From: Geodermatophilus bullaregiensis
Lineage (GTDB): Bacteria; Actinomycetota; Actinomycetes; Mycobacteriales; Geodermatophilaceae
Assembly: GCF_016907675.1 (NCBI RefSeq)
Contig: NZ_JAFBCJ010000001.1
Coordinates: 310,001-374,000, forward strand
Direction: 5' to 3'
Length of the DNA stretch: 64,000 bases
This document shows, one piece after another, positions 54,501 through 63,139 of the stretch (position 1 is the stretch's first letter; each line of letters opens with the position of its first letter). The notes beneath the pieces are model-generated. The model did no database searches. It was not told the origin of the DNA and saw nothing but the letters and a program-made list of their open reading frames with translations. Both the position numbers and the translations under genes were made by a program.

Positions 54501-56021
54501 TCAGGCGGCGGCCCTGACCGCGTCGGCGGTCTCGGCGGCGCGCTGGGTGCCCCGGGTGGCCACGGTCGCGGCCACGAGGACGGCGGCGGCCAGCAGCAGG
54601 CCGGCTCCGGTGAGGAAGCCGGTGGTGTAACCCAGCGCCAGCGCCTCGCCGGCCCGGGCCACGGCGCCGGGATCGTCGACAGCCAGGCCCTGATGCAGCA
54701 CCTGGGCGGCACCGGGCAGCTGCTCGTCGGCTGCGGCGGTGGAGACGGTGGTCAGCACAGCCAGGCCGAGCGCGGCGCCGATCTGCTGGGCGGTGTTGAC
54801 CAGCGCCGAGGCGACGCCGGCCCGGTCCTCGGCGACCCGGTGCACGGCGGTCAGGGTCAGCGGCACGAACGCCAGCCCGAGACCGAACGAGGTGAGGAAC
54901 AGCGCCGGCATGACGTGGCCGGCATAGGAGGAGTCCACGGTCAGCGTCGACAGCCAGAACATGCCGCCGGCGGCCAGCACCAGACCGGGCGCGGCCACGA
55001 CCCGCGGCGCGAGGCGCTCGACCAGCTCGGAGCTGACACCCGAGGCCAGGATGATGCCGGCGGCGAAGGGCAGGGAGGCCAGGCCGGTCGTCAACGCCCC
55101 GAACTGCAGCACCTGCTGCAGGAACAGCGCCAGCAGGTAGAACGAGCCCATCAGGCCGGCGCCGATGAACAGGATCGTGGCGTAGGAGCCGGCCCGGTTG
55201 CGGTCGGCGAACAGGCCCAGCGGCAGCAGCGGCTGCGCGGTGCGCCCCTGCAGCACCAGGAACACGGCCAGCAGCACGGCGGCGACGGCGAACGCGACCA
55301 GGGTCACCGCGTCGGTCCAGCCGTGCTCGCCGGCGCGGGTGATGCCGTAGACCAGCCCGACCATCGCGCCGGTGCCGCTCACCGCACCTGAGGTGTCCAG
55401 CCGGCCGCGGCCGCGGCCGCCCGCGGGCAGGGCGCCGGTGCCGGCGAGCACCGCCAGCCCGATGGGGATGTTGATGAAGAACACCCACCGCCAGTCGAGC
55501 AACCCGGTGAGCGCCCCGCCGAGGAGCACGCCGGCGACGATGCCGACCGCGGACATGGCGCCGTAGACGGCCATCGCGGAGTTGCGGGCCTTGCCGATCG
55601 GGAAGGTGGTGACGATCAGTGCCAGCGCGTTCGGCGCGGCCAGCGCCGCTCCCAGTCCCTGCAGGGCGCGGGCGGCGATCAGCAGTCCCGTGTTCGGCGC
55701 GAGGCCGCCGAGCAGCGACGCGGCGACGAAGACAGCGAGGCTGATCCGCAGCACCCGCCGCCGGCCGAACAGGTCACCGACGCGCCCCCCGAACAGCAGC
55801 AGCGCGCCGAAGACGAGCACGTAGGCGTTGATCACCCACGGCAGGTCGGCCGCGGAGACACCCAGATCGGCCTGGATGCTCGGCAGCGCGATGTTGGCGA
55901 TGCTGTCGTCGAGGACCAGCATCAGCTGAGCCGTGGCGATCACGAGCAGAGACAGGCCCAGCCGTCGGCCGGCGGGGGAAGCCGCGGAGGTCCGCGACCG
56001 GTCGGGCGATTCGGCTGACAT
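54501..56021 (-). CDS. DHA2-family (EmrB/QacA-type) MFS exporter
   Basis: The 506-residue protein has 14 predicted helices. It carries the DHA2 signatures LVLDDSIANIALPSIQADLG in helix 1, GGRVGDLFGRRRVL between helices 2 and 3, and the antiporter motif GIVAGVLLGGALTGLLDWRW with the following FFINIPIG. These pumps export drugs, dyes or metabolites with proton antiport. A palindrome with C5/G6 runs lies 65-81 bases upstream of the start, suggesting repression by a CsoR-like sensor. The substrate is unknown. Confidence 0.9.
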   Translation of the reverse strand: MSAESPDRSRTSAASPAGRRLGLSLLVIATAQLMLVLDDSIANIALPSIQADLGVSAADLPWVINAYVLVFGALLLFGGRVGDLFGRRRVLRISLAVFVAASLLGGLAPNTGLLIAARALQGLGAALAAPNALALIVTTFPIGKARNSAMAVYGAMSAVGIVAGVLLGGALTGLLDWRWVFFINIPIGLAVLAGTGALPAGGRGRGRLDTSGAVSGTGAMVGLVYGITRAGEHGWTDAVTLVAFAVAAVLLAVFLVLQGRTAQPLLPLGLFADRNRAGSYATILFIGAGLMGSFYLLALFLQQVLQFGALTTGLASLPFAAGIILASGVSSELVERLAPRVVAAPGLVLAAGGMFWLSTLTVDSSYAGHVMPALFLTSFGLGLAFVPLTLTAVHRVAEDRAGVASALVNTAQQIGAALGLAVLTTVSTAAADEQLPGAAQVLHQGLAVDDPGAVARAGEALALGYTTGFLTGAGLLLAAAVLVAATVATRGTQRAAETADAVRAAA

Positions 56022-56085
56022 GGGACGACTCCTGCTGCTCGTAGGTCATGCCAGTTACTTCCGTGCGGTATCAGTGCCCATAGAT

Positions 56086-56102
56086 ATACCCCCGGGGGGT
56101 AT
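56086..56102. promoter_or_regulatory. CsoR-like palindrome upstream of the exporter
   Basis: ATACCCCCGGGGGGTAT is an inverted repeat of 8-base arms around one G. It resembles the A/T-flanked C-tract/G-tract operators of the CsoR/RcnR repressor family. Its distance to the start codon suits a repressor site. No csoR gene is in the window. Confidence 0.5.
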
Positions 56103-56235
56103 TTTCGCAAGCAGCAGTGATCGGCGTCACGACCGCTGGGCGCCGCCCCCGAGCCCTGCCCTGACCACACGAGGGAGGGGCTTGCGTCGCCTCGCGGCGA
56201 GGGGCCCGGTCCGCATCCGGCGACACGATCGACAC

Positions 56236-56360
56236 CTCGCCACCCAGGGCGTCAGCAGAGGTGACGCCGTCCTGCTGGTGCTCGCCGACCAGGTCTCTGG
56301 GAGGCGATGCTGGGGATCATGGAGGCCGGGGCGGTGCCGGACACGGCGCACGGCTCGCCG
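56236..56360 (+). pseudogene. Acyl-CoA synthetase (AMP-binding) scrap
   Basis: One forward frame reads LATQGVSRGDAVLLVLADQV and the next EAMLGIMEAGAVPDTA. This follows the N-terminal AMP-binding pattern G-V-x-x-G-D-x-V-x-x-x-L-x-N, then W-E-x-x-L-A-x-x-x-x-G-A-V. Only about 40 residues survive, across a frameshift. Confidence 0.5.
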
Positions 56361-56492
56361 AAGGCGCCACCGGGCGGCACAGTCGTCAGGCCCGGGTGCG
56401 GGCCGCCGATGGCAACGATGGTGGTCACAGCGTTGATCGAAGGGCCGCCCAGGGCCGTTCCAGATCCCTCCGGAACGGCCCCTGACCTGCTC

Positions 56493-56536
56493 TGTCGGGC
56501 TGACAGGGTTTGAACCTGCGACCCCCTGACCCCCAG
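56493..56536 (-). repeat. tRNA-Pro 3' fragment, direct-repeat copy 2 (possible att site)
   Basis: On the reverse strand the sequence runs from CTGGGGGTC (tRNA-Pro GGG anticodon loop region) through GTCGCAGGTTCAAACCCTG (T-arm) to the acceptor TCAGCCCGACA. It matches the 3' half of tRNA-Pro(GGG). Bases farther 5' do not form a D-arm or a matching acceptor, so it is only a fragment. The 35-nt core 56502-56536 is the partner of 37062-37096. Confidence 0.6.
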
Positions 56537-56758
56537 GCAACTTCTCCCCGTCCATGGAAGTTCGCCTGCGTCCTATTTGCCCAGGTGGCAAGGGGCGCGG
56601 CGTCCGGTGGAATACGCGACCGTCCGTAAGAGTCCGAGTCGCGTTGCGGTTCCGGTTGCGGTTCCGCGGCTTCGGCAGCCAGCTCCCGCGACCGAGCGCA
56701 CGGGGCAGGCGTCCCCTACAGCGCCGGAGCACCCCGGGTAGAGCTGAGAGGACTCGAA

Positions 56759-56847
56759 CGGGACTGCTGCACGAGCAGGTGACAGCTGATCTGTGGTGCC
56801 GAGAGGCGCCGCTGGAAGGATGTTCACCTGCTCGTGCAGCAGTCCCG
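56759..56847. repeat. 24-bp perfect inverted repeat with 41-base spacer
   Basis: Bases 56759-56782 are the exact reverse complement of 56824-56847. The stem contains CTGCTGCACGAGCAGG. It could be the ends of a tiny mobile element, a structured RNA or a very strong terminator. Confidence 0.7.
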
Positions 56848-56992
56848 GACCAGGTCGAGCGTCGTCGTCGCTGCGGGAGCCCCAGGACCACGTGTTACAC
56901 ACCGCGTGCACGACGTGTGGACCTGTGACGCCATGGAGGCGAACCAGCCGTCGGAGCAGGAATCGGGCACACCCCTCCCCCAGGAGGCCGCC

Positions 56993-57151
56993 GTGAATCG
57001 CAGCCACCGTCTGCTCCGCTCGGCAATCGCAGCCGCCGCGGCCGTCGCGGCCGGCGTGCTGACCCGATCGATGGTGAAGGCCGTCAGTGCTCCCGAGACG
57101 GAGACGATGGTCCCGCTTCGGCTCCTCGTGCGGGTGATCCTGACTGATTGA
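56993..57151 (+). CDS. Small single-span membrane protein
   Basis: A GTG preceded by a perfect AGGAGG at ideal spacing opens a 52-residue reading: VNRSHRLLRSAIAAAAAVAA, then GVLTRSMVKAVSAPETETMV. It has a basic start and one hydrophobic helix (about 9-25). There is no known family. The strong ribosome-binding site is the main support. Confidence 0.4.
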   Translation: MNRSHRLLRSAIAAAAAVAAGVLTRSMVKAVSAPETETMVPLRLLVRVILTD

Positions 57152-57835
57152 GCGGCACGGGTCGCCTATCAGGGGCGCGACCGCATGGGTGGAGGACGAC
57201 TGGAGGTCCCTGCTGGCGGACCTACCGCTTGAGCTGCGGCTGTAGGCGCTCGCGGTGCACGAGCTGGCGAGGGATCGAGCGATGGGCCAGCCGCTCGGGA
57301 CCGCGGCAGCCACCTGGCGTGCTGCGGCTACCGCTGAGGGACTCGATGCAGGTCACGAGTGGGTTCCGGCGGCCGCAGCCCGCATCAGCGTTGACACGGG
57401 CCCGTGACCACGCGATGCCGGCTGACCGCCCTGCTGGGCGAGTGGGTGGATTGGTCAACGCTCGGGCTGCCTCGACGCACGTCCAGACGTGCTCGCGGCC
57501 GTCGTCGACCATCCAACCGTGCGCGCCCGGCCCAGCCGGGGAGCGCGGTGCGGGCCCAGGCCCCCTCGGCCGGGTCGCGGTCGTCGGCTGGCACCGGCGG
57601 ACTTTCGACTGCGGCATCGGCGACGTCGACGACGTCGGCGAGCCAACCGCCGCTGGCGGCCACGACGCGGACGCTCACCGGCGACCGCCCGCGCCGCGGG
57701 CCGTTCGAGGTCCGCTCCTGATCGAGAGGAGCACCCCGTCAACATGCACCGGCACACGGTCCCGCAGCCACGGGCCCACACCGACCGCCGATGCGCTGCC
57801 CTAGCCGAGCCACGGCAGTGGATGCGCCATTGGAG
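57152..57835. other. Gap with a possible decayed reading frame
   Basis: One forward frame from about 57180 reads WVEDDWRSLLADLPLELRL, a TAG stop, then ALAVHELARDRAMGQPLGTA and EWVPAAAARISVDTGP to 57407. It looks like a coding sequence broken by one nonsense mutation, but I cannot name it. A reverse frame from 57678 (RVVAASGGWLADVVDVADAA) also looks weakly coding. Nothing else is assignable. Confidence 0.3.
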
Positions 57836-58375
57836 TCAGTGAAGACTCTTGGCCGCCTTCTTTCGTGCCTTCTTCTTCGCCGCCTTGCGCGCGCTCTTGC
57901 TGCCCTTCTCCGCAGCCTGGTCCCGTGCCTTCTTGGCTGCCTTCTTGCCGGCCTTCTTCCTGCCGTCCGCAGCTGCGTCCGTGGCAACCACGACCGTTCC
58001 CACAGGGGATCCGGATGTGGTGGCCTGCGATCTCTCGTCCGCGGCCTTCGCAACGCCGCCCTCGGCGGCCGCCGACCCGGGCGACATCGCCACGCCGTCG
58101 GCTTGGGTGAGCATGGTCTTGAACCCGGTGCCGGCGCGGAAGACCGGGATCACGGACGCGCCCACCCGGATCGCCTCCCCGGTTCGCGGGTTGCGTCCCA
58201 GACGTGGCGCCCGCTCGCGGCGGTCGAAGGTCCCGAACCCGCTCAACGACACCCGCTCACCGCGGGCGACGCTGCCCTCGATCTCCTCCAGCACTCCGTT
58301 GACGGCAGCCACGGCCGTCGTGCGATCCCCGTTGAGCCGCTCGGTCATCTTGGCGATGAGGTCGGACTTGTTCAC
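57836..58375 (-). CDS. hup: HU-family histone-like protein with lysine-rich tail
   Basis: The 179-residue protein has the HU fold in residues 1-90 (NKSDLIAKMTERLNGDRTTA, then VSLSGFGTFDRRERAPRLGR and NPRTGEAI, the DNA-grasping arm). A tail rich in KK/AKK repeats follows from about 135 (GRKKAGKKAAKKARDQAAEK). This two-part form is typical of actinobacterial HupB, which compacts DNA and whose tail is often acetylated. The start is GTG. The central part is longer and less basic than in mycobacteria. Housekeeping HU genes usually sit in a conserved context; here it lies among fragments and may be an extra copy. Confidence 0.9.
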   Translation of the reverse strand: MNKSDLIAKMTERLNGDRTTAVAAVNGVLEEIEGSVARGERVSLSGFGTFDRRERAPRLGRNPRTGEAIRVGASVIPVFRAGTGFKTMLTQADGVAMSPGSAAAEGGVAKAADERSQATTSGSPVGTVVVATDAAADGRKKAGKKAAKKARDQAAEKGSKSARKAAKKKARKKAAKSLH

Positions 58376-58741
58376 AGGCGCTCTCCTTCATCTTGTGGCA
58401 CGCAAGGAGCAATCCGGTGGAGCGGACAGCGCCTTCACCCAAACCGCAACACCCGCCAGGCACAAGACGGGCATCGCTCGGCACAGAGCCGCGCGGGTGC
58501 CAGGTGACGAGTCGACGACTGTCTCTCCGCCGGACGTCCGCGGGAGCGCCGGTGGACAACCGCTACGCGGCGCATCGGTAGGCGAGGCGCGACGCGGCAC
58601 CCGGCCGGATCACGCGCCGCGGCCGGCATCGGCGAGGTCGAGGACCTGTCGTCCGACCGCGGCGTGAGGCGGTGCCGACCGCCACGGGGAAAGCGGCCGA
58701 CACCGACGGCACCATGACCGCGGGCAGGACGGGATGGCGCG
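58376..58741. other. Gap upstream of HU without recognisable gene
   Basis: About 365 bases that must include the HU promoter. No family signature is seen. Confidence 0.4.
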
Positions 58742-58873
58742 GTGACCTGGTGGCAGCTACTGGGCTTGCCGCCGGTGCTGATCGGCGCCGGGTGCGCGTG
58801 GTGGGCGGTCCGGGACCGATGGGTGCACCGCAGGACGCCGGCGTGGGTGGGCGAGGTCACACCGAGGGTGTGA
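58742..58873 (+). CDS. Possible 43-residue single-span membrane protein
   Basis: A GTG opens VTWWQLLGLPPVLIGAGCAW, then WAVRDRWVHRRTPAWVGEVT. It has one hydrophobic span and a basic C-terminal part, as in many small actinobacterial membrane proteins. The ribosome-binding site is weak, so it is tentative. Confidence 0.3.
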   Translation: MTWWQLLGLPPVLIGAGCAWWAVRDRWVHRRTPAWVGEVTPRV

Positions 58874-59453
58874 CCTGCGCCGGCCGGCTCACCTACCGTC
58901 GCCGGCCTGATCGGCGTAGGCCTTGCGGGCTGACGTCTTCGAACGCATGGCCGACCAGTGGGGGCGCCAGATCCGCTACGGCGAGCCCCGGGACACGCCC
59001 GAGCCCGGTAGCGACATCTCGATGGACCGCGCGTTCCCCTCGGAGCTGCGGGTCTCGACCTCGACGACATCCGCCTCCTGCGCTCGGCCGAGCCACGCAT
59101 CGCCGCGCAGCTTCAGGCGATCTGCGCGGCTGATGGCAGAGCTGAAGGCCGAGCTGCGCAGCGCCCAGCGCCTGTTCCGGATTGGACTACTGACCTCGGA
59201 GCGCCAGACAACACAGGGCCCCCAAGGAAGGGCGCCAACTTCATGGATCCCAGACGTGCGAAGCGGATCCACCACGGTCCGCCTTGGTACATCTGCGCAG
59301 GTGAAGCGCTGTATGGAACCGTGGCGCATCGCGGTGGACAACCGCGCCGGAGGGATGATGGTGGTCAGGAGGGCGCCACTGATCCGCGGTCAGCTCGGGT
59401 GCCCGCCAGACGAGAGGACCTCGGTGTAGTGCTCCCCGAGGAGTCCCCGATGA
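58874..59453. other. Gap without confident gene
   Basis: A forward frame from 58923 (MADQWGRQIRYGEP) starts plausibly but soon turns into low-complexity reading, and the continuation in another frame (LDLDDIRLLRSAEPRIAAQL) suggests decay. No family is recognisable. Confidence 0.3.
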
Positions 59454-59675
59454 GGCGCCGCCGACGGTGAGCACCCCCGTCGCAACATCGACGCGGACGC
59501 CACCTGGGCCGTCGACCAGCTGAGTGTGGACTGGAACCAGCAGGCCGCCTTGAAGGCTGCGCAGTACCTCGAATACACCTCGTTCTCCCGCCAAGGCCTC
59601 GTTGACCAGCTGGTCTTCGAGGGCTTCACCCCTGCGGAGGCTGAATTCGGGGCGAGCCAGGCGTACGACGGCTGA
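59454..59675 (+). pseudogene. Ltp-domain (surface lipoprotein) fragment
   Basis: The forward frame reads ATWAVDQLSVDWNQQAALKA, then AQYLEYTSFSRQGLVDQLVF and EGFTPAEAEFGASQAYDG before a stop. This is one and a half copies of the Ltp/host-cell-surface-exposed lipoprotein repeat (A-x-x-Y-L-x-x-x-x-F-S-R-x-G-L-x-x-Q-L-x-x-E-G-F). The repeat is shared by phage superinfection-exclusion lipoproteins such as Ltp of TP-J34 and by many actinobacterial cell-surface proteins. A stop at 59451 and the lack of a signal peptide show that the N-terminus is lost. Confidence 0.65.
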
Positions 59676-59723
59676 TCCTCCATTCACCCAGCCGGTCTCC
59701 CCACACGCACCTCCACGCTCAAG

Positions 59724-60044
59724 GTGTTGCGAGGACCACTTGAATCCGTCCAGTTCCGTGCCCGGACCTTTCGCGCGGTCTTGGCCGCCGCCGGGCTGCA
59801 GGGCTCGATGGGTCGCGTCGCCGCCGCCGGAGACAACGCCGCAGTGGAGTCGTTCTGGGCGCTGCTGCAGAAGACCATCCTCGACTGGCGGCGCTGGCGC
59901 ACCCGCGACGCGCTCCACAACGCGGTCGTGTTCTGGATCGAGCACACCTACAACCGCCGACGGCGCCAGCGCGGGCTCGGCACGCTCACTCCGGTCGAGT
60001 ACGAACTCGCCGTCATCGACCAAGACGCCGCCGTCGCGGCATGA
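59724..60044 (+). mobile_element. IS3-family transposase C-terminal remnant
   Basis: The 106-residue reading contains VQFRARTFRAVLAAAGLQGS, then DNAAVESFWALLQKTILDWR and WIEHTYNRRRRQRGLGTLTP. This is the end of the IS3 OrfB integrase core with the last catalytic glutamate (D-N-A-x-x-E-S-F) and the R-R-x-x-x-L-G-x-x-T-P-x-x-Y/F tail. The first two catalytic aspartates and OrfA are missing, so it cannot transpose. Confidence 0.8.
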
Positions 60045-60158
60045 TCAGTCCCAACCGCCGTCAACCGGAGCTGCAGCAGTCCCAACCATGCACGAGGTCG
60101 CTCGTCTCCGGACGCGACAGGCGGCTTCGGCCCCGGCGGTTGAGTCCGTGGGGAAGCG

Positions 60159-61205
60159 TCAGTACCGGACGGTGATCTTCCGGGCCCGGCCGTCGACGGT
60201 GATCTCGCCGCCGTGCGGAAGAACGAGCTGGGGGTCTGTGTGGCCGAAGTCCACGTCGAGCACCACAACCGCATCCGGCGCGTACTCGGTCAGCGCTGCC
60301 AGCACGGCCTGGTGCTGTTGCTCCCGGTAGGCCTGCCGCTGCTCAGGAGGGTGCGGCGTCCCGAGGAAGCGGGCCTTCGCCCGGCCGACCAGCACGGCGG
60401 CGAACTGGCCGAGCAGGCCCCGTTCGCCCAGGCACATCAGCACCCGGGCCACGAAGCTCGCCGAGGGCAACTCCTCGGAGGTCTCCAACAGCAGCACCGC
60501 GCCGGCGTACTCCTCATCCGGTTGCATCCAGCGGCCGGTGCGCAGCTGGAAGTCGATGATCTCCAGGCAGCCTCCCCAGCCCGGACCGCTGACCCGCCGT
60601 GCGGGGCCATACCAGGACCAGGCCGGGGCGGGCTCCAGCACGGGCGCGGTCGTCAGGGCGGCCGGCTCGGCCCAGTCCGGATCCGCGTCCGTGAAGGCGT
60701 CCGGCTCCGGCAGCTCCCACTCCCCCGGCTCGAACAGCGCCCGGCGCAGCGACTCCCGGGTCAGCGGGTGCATCGCCCCCGGTCGGCCCCACTGGACCAT
60801 GACCGCGCCGCCGTGGTACCCGACGATCCCCAGCCGCCACAGGTAGTGCAGCAGGTTGGTGGCGTCGCTGTAGCCGAACACCGGCTTGGGATGCGCGGCC
60901 AGCAGCTGCGCATCGAGATGGCGCAACACCTTGAGCTGATCGTCTCCACCGATGCTGATCAGCACCGCGGCGATCTGGGGATCGGCGAAGGCGGCGTGCA
61001 GGTCCTCCGCTCGCTGCTGCGGAGACGCTCCCAGCATGCGGGTGGTCGCGAACTCCACCGGGTCCAGCGCGAACTCCGTCCGCAACCGGCGCAGACCCAG
61101 CTCGAACGGGATCGGAAAGACCGCCGGTAGCGCAGCCGACGGCGACAGCACCGCCACCCGATCACCCGGCCGGGGCTTGGGCGGATAGGTGAGACGGGTG
61201 GTCAC
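60159..61205 (-). CDS. S66-family LD-carboxypeptidase/MccF-like protein
   Basis: The 348-residue protein has the S66 pattern. It includes PGDRVAVLSPSAALPA near the N-terminus, ISIGGDDQLKVLRHLDAQLL (glycine-rich loop before the nucleophile region), FGYSDATNLLHYLW with the catalytic serine in Y-S-D, YHGGAVMVQWG, and the C-terminal VLDVDFGHTDPQLVLPHGG with the His/Glu relay region. Members trim peptidoglycan L,D-peptides or inactivate microcin C-like peptide-nucleotides. The GTG at 61205 follows GGGAGGGCGTC. It stands alone. Confidence 0.85.
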   Translation of the reverse strand: MTTRLTYPPKPRPGDRVAVLSPSAALPAVFPIPFELGLRRLRTEFALDPVEFATTRMLGASPQQRAEDLHAAFADPQIAAVLISIGGDDQLKVLRHLDAQLLAAHPKPVFGYSDATNLLHYLWRLGIVGYHGGAVMVQWGRPGAMHPLTRESLRRALFEPGEWELPEPDAFTDADPDWAEPAALTTAPVLEPAPAWSWYGPARRVSGPGWGGCLEIIDFQLRTGRWMQPDEEYAGAVLLLETSEELPSASFVARVLMCLGERGLLGQFAAVLVGRAKARFLGTPHPPEQRQAYREQQHQAVLAALTEYAPDAVVVLDVDFGHTDPQLVLPHGGEITVDGRARKITVRY

Positions 61206-61882
61206 GACGCCCTCCCCACGTCTTGAGCCGTGATGTGGCTGCTGGGGCCGCCGCCACGTGGGGCGGTCACCGCGCACCGGGGCCTGGCCGGCGCCGCGCA
61301 GACGTCATGGTGTTCCACCCCCTGCCCATCGGACCACTCCCTCGAGGCCGGGACCTCAATCACTGCCCGCCCCCGAGCTCGACCCGGTGGACCGGTGTGG
61401 TCGCGTCTGAGCAGTCCTTCGCAGAACTGACCGAGCACCATCGCGGAGCCGGCCGGGCTGGCGACGACCCGCCTCCAGCGGATGCTGCACCGCTCGGGCT
61501 GCGGTCCGGGGTTGCTGGCCACCACCGCGCTCGACCGCAACCCGCGCCATCCGCCGCCGATGACGATCTCCGTGAGCGGCGGGTGTGGCGGCAAGGGCGG
61601 TGTGTCCACGCGGATTCGAGGCGCGAGAACTCACCCGATGACTCATCTGCTCTCGCTCCTGCGCCAACTGCGGTGTCGCGGCTCTGAACAGCGCCTCTGG
61701 TGCTCGCTGCCCGAAGACGCCGGGCGAGCCGATGCGGGTGCAACCCAGTTGCGCGAGGGCGCGGACCAGCGGAGATGCCTGGGCTGTCGACCTGCGGCTT
61801 GCCTGTGGTGGAGCCTGGAGCGAGCAGCTCCCGCGCACTCGGCGGATGTCGCCGGACCGTGCTCGAGTGAGCTGACCGCTGG
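61206..61882. other. Gap with decayed coding sequence
   Basis: A reverse-strand reading (about 61800-61660) gives SPLVRALAQLGCTRIGSPGV, then FGQRAPEALFRAATPQL. A related sequence recurs near 63420. Neither is intact and I cannot name the family. The rest shows nothing. Confidence 0.35.
61708..61782. repeat. Diverged 75-bp repeat, copy 1
   Basis: About three quarters of positions match 63381-63455. On the reverse strand both encode L-G-C-T-R-I/L-G-S-P-G, so they are probably pieces of related genes. Confidence 0.45.
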
Positions 61883-63139
61883 TCAGCTGACCGCGCCCGG
61901 GCCGTCCGACGCGCGATGACCCGGTGGCTGCTCGGCTGCGGCCAGGATGCGGTCGACGTTGTCCGGTGCGAAGAAGTCCGCTGGTGACTCGACCCCGGCG
62001 TTGACCCGTGCGAACCGGTCCATCGCCTCTTGGTTGCCGTGGACGGCGGCGAGCAGGCGCCGGAGCTCAGGCGGCGGCGGTTCCAGAGCCGCGAGATCCA
62101 AGGTGAACTCGTACATCGGGAGGACCCGTTCATCCCGTCGGGACTGGTACTCGCCCAGGGCGGCGTCGAACGGACGCCCCGCGGAGAAGGTCTCGTGCAC
62201 GGCGGTGGCGCACAGTTCCGCGTCGTGGAAGGCGTCCTGTATGCCCTGCGCCGTGATGAAGTCCTTGTTGTACCCGGCGTCGCCCACCAGGACCCAGCCG
62301 GGCCCGTAGGGCTTGCGGAAGAAGTTGGGCACGACGGCGCCGACGAGGCGGGTCTGGCGGGTGGCCGTGCGCAGCCGCTCGGCGAACGGCCGAGCCAGTG
62401 CGAGCGTCTGCAGGTAGTTGCCCTCGAGGTCCTTCTTGTTGGCCTCGAACTCGCGGTACGGCCAGCCGGCGATGACCAGCGTCAGGTCGTCGTTCGTGGC
62501 CCATGCGGCGAAGGCACGATTCGGGCGGTCGTACGCCTCCCAGCGGCCGTCCATCGGCAGGTCGCTCCAGTAGGCGTAGTACCCGCACAGCAGCGGCGGG
62601 TGCTCGTGGTACTGCTCCGGTCGCACGAGGCGGGCCACGAGCGAGTGCAGGCCGTCCGCGCCGACCACCACTCGGGCGCGCTCGTCGACAGTGCGGCGCT
62701 CGTTCCTGCCGTGGCCGCGGATGCCGACGACTGCGCCGTTCTCGGTGACCAGTTCGTTGACCGTGAAGCCCTCCCGGACCTCGGCGCCCGACTCGGCTGC
62801 CGCATCGACCAGCAGCTCGTCCAGCGCTGTCCGCCGCGGGGCGTACGCGACCGGGAAGTCCGCGTCCCCCGGTGACCCGGAGAGCGTGAAGGGCCCGAAG
62901 TCGAACGCGTAGGTGTCGATCGGTGGACATCCCGTGGTGATGACCCGGTCGAGGAGGCCCCAGCGCTGCAGCGCCGCCACGCCCGGGGGATGGATCAGAT
63001 GGGTGGAGACGGTGTCGCTGGGGAAGGTCGAACGGTCGACGAGTAGAACCCTGTATCCGTAGCGGGCCAGCAGCATCGCGGTGGAGGATCCGGCACACCG
63101 GGCTCCGACGACGATGACGTCGTGTTGGTTCTCGTGCAT
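61883..63139 (-). CDS. FAD-dependent oxidoreductase (geranylgeranyl-reductase/monooxygenase type)
   Basis: The 418-residue protein has the FAD fold DVIVVGARCAGSSTAMLLAR at the N-terminus, with a G-A-R-C-A-G variant of G-x-G-x-x-G, and DRSTFPSDTVSTHLIHPPGV. ARVVVGADGLHSLVARLVRP (the D-G motif) and GPGWVLVGDAGYNKDFITAQ (second FAD motif) follow. This matches a group of actinobacterial flavoproteins annotated as monooxygenases or geranylgeranyl reductases. The substrate is unknown. The ATG at 63139 gives MHENQHD; the longer reading from 63226 adds a doubtful leader. Confidence 0.85.
   Translation of the reverse strand: MHENQHDVIVVGARCAGSSTAMLLARYGYRVLLVDRSTFPSDTVSTHLIHPPGVAALQRWGLLDRVITTGCPPIDTYAFDFGPFTLSGSPGDADFPVAYAPRRTALDELLVDAAAESGAEVREGFTVNELVTENGAVVGIRGHGRNERRTVDERARVVVGADGLHSLVARLVRPEQYHEHPPLLCGYYAYWSDLPMDGRWEAYDRPNRAFAAWATNDDLTLVIAGWPYREFEANKKDLEGNYLQTLALARPFAERLRTATRQTRLVGAVVPNFFRKPYGPGWVLVGDAGYNKDFITAQGIQDAFHDAELCATAVHETFSAGRPFDAALGEYQSRRDERVLPMYEFTLDLAALEPPPPELRRLLAAVHGNQEAMDRFARVNAGVESPADFFAPDNVDRILAAAEQPPGHRASDGPGAVS

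Noticed and set aside
56127..56891. Reverse reading containing GVAGSNPVSPT
   Set aside because: This is the well-known spurious translation of a tRNA 3' half (here the tRNA-Pro fragment), not a protein.
57385..57678. Reverse open frame MSVRVVAASGGWLADVVDVA
   Set aside because: The beginning looks weakly coding but it has no ribosome-binding site or family match and overlaps another weak reading; left as an unassigned gap.
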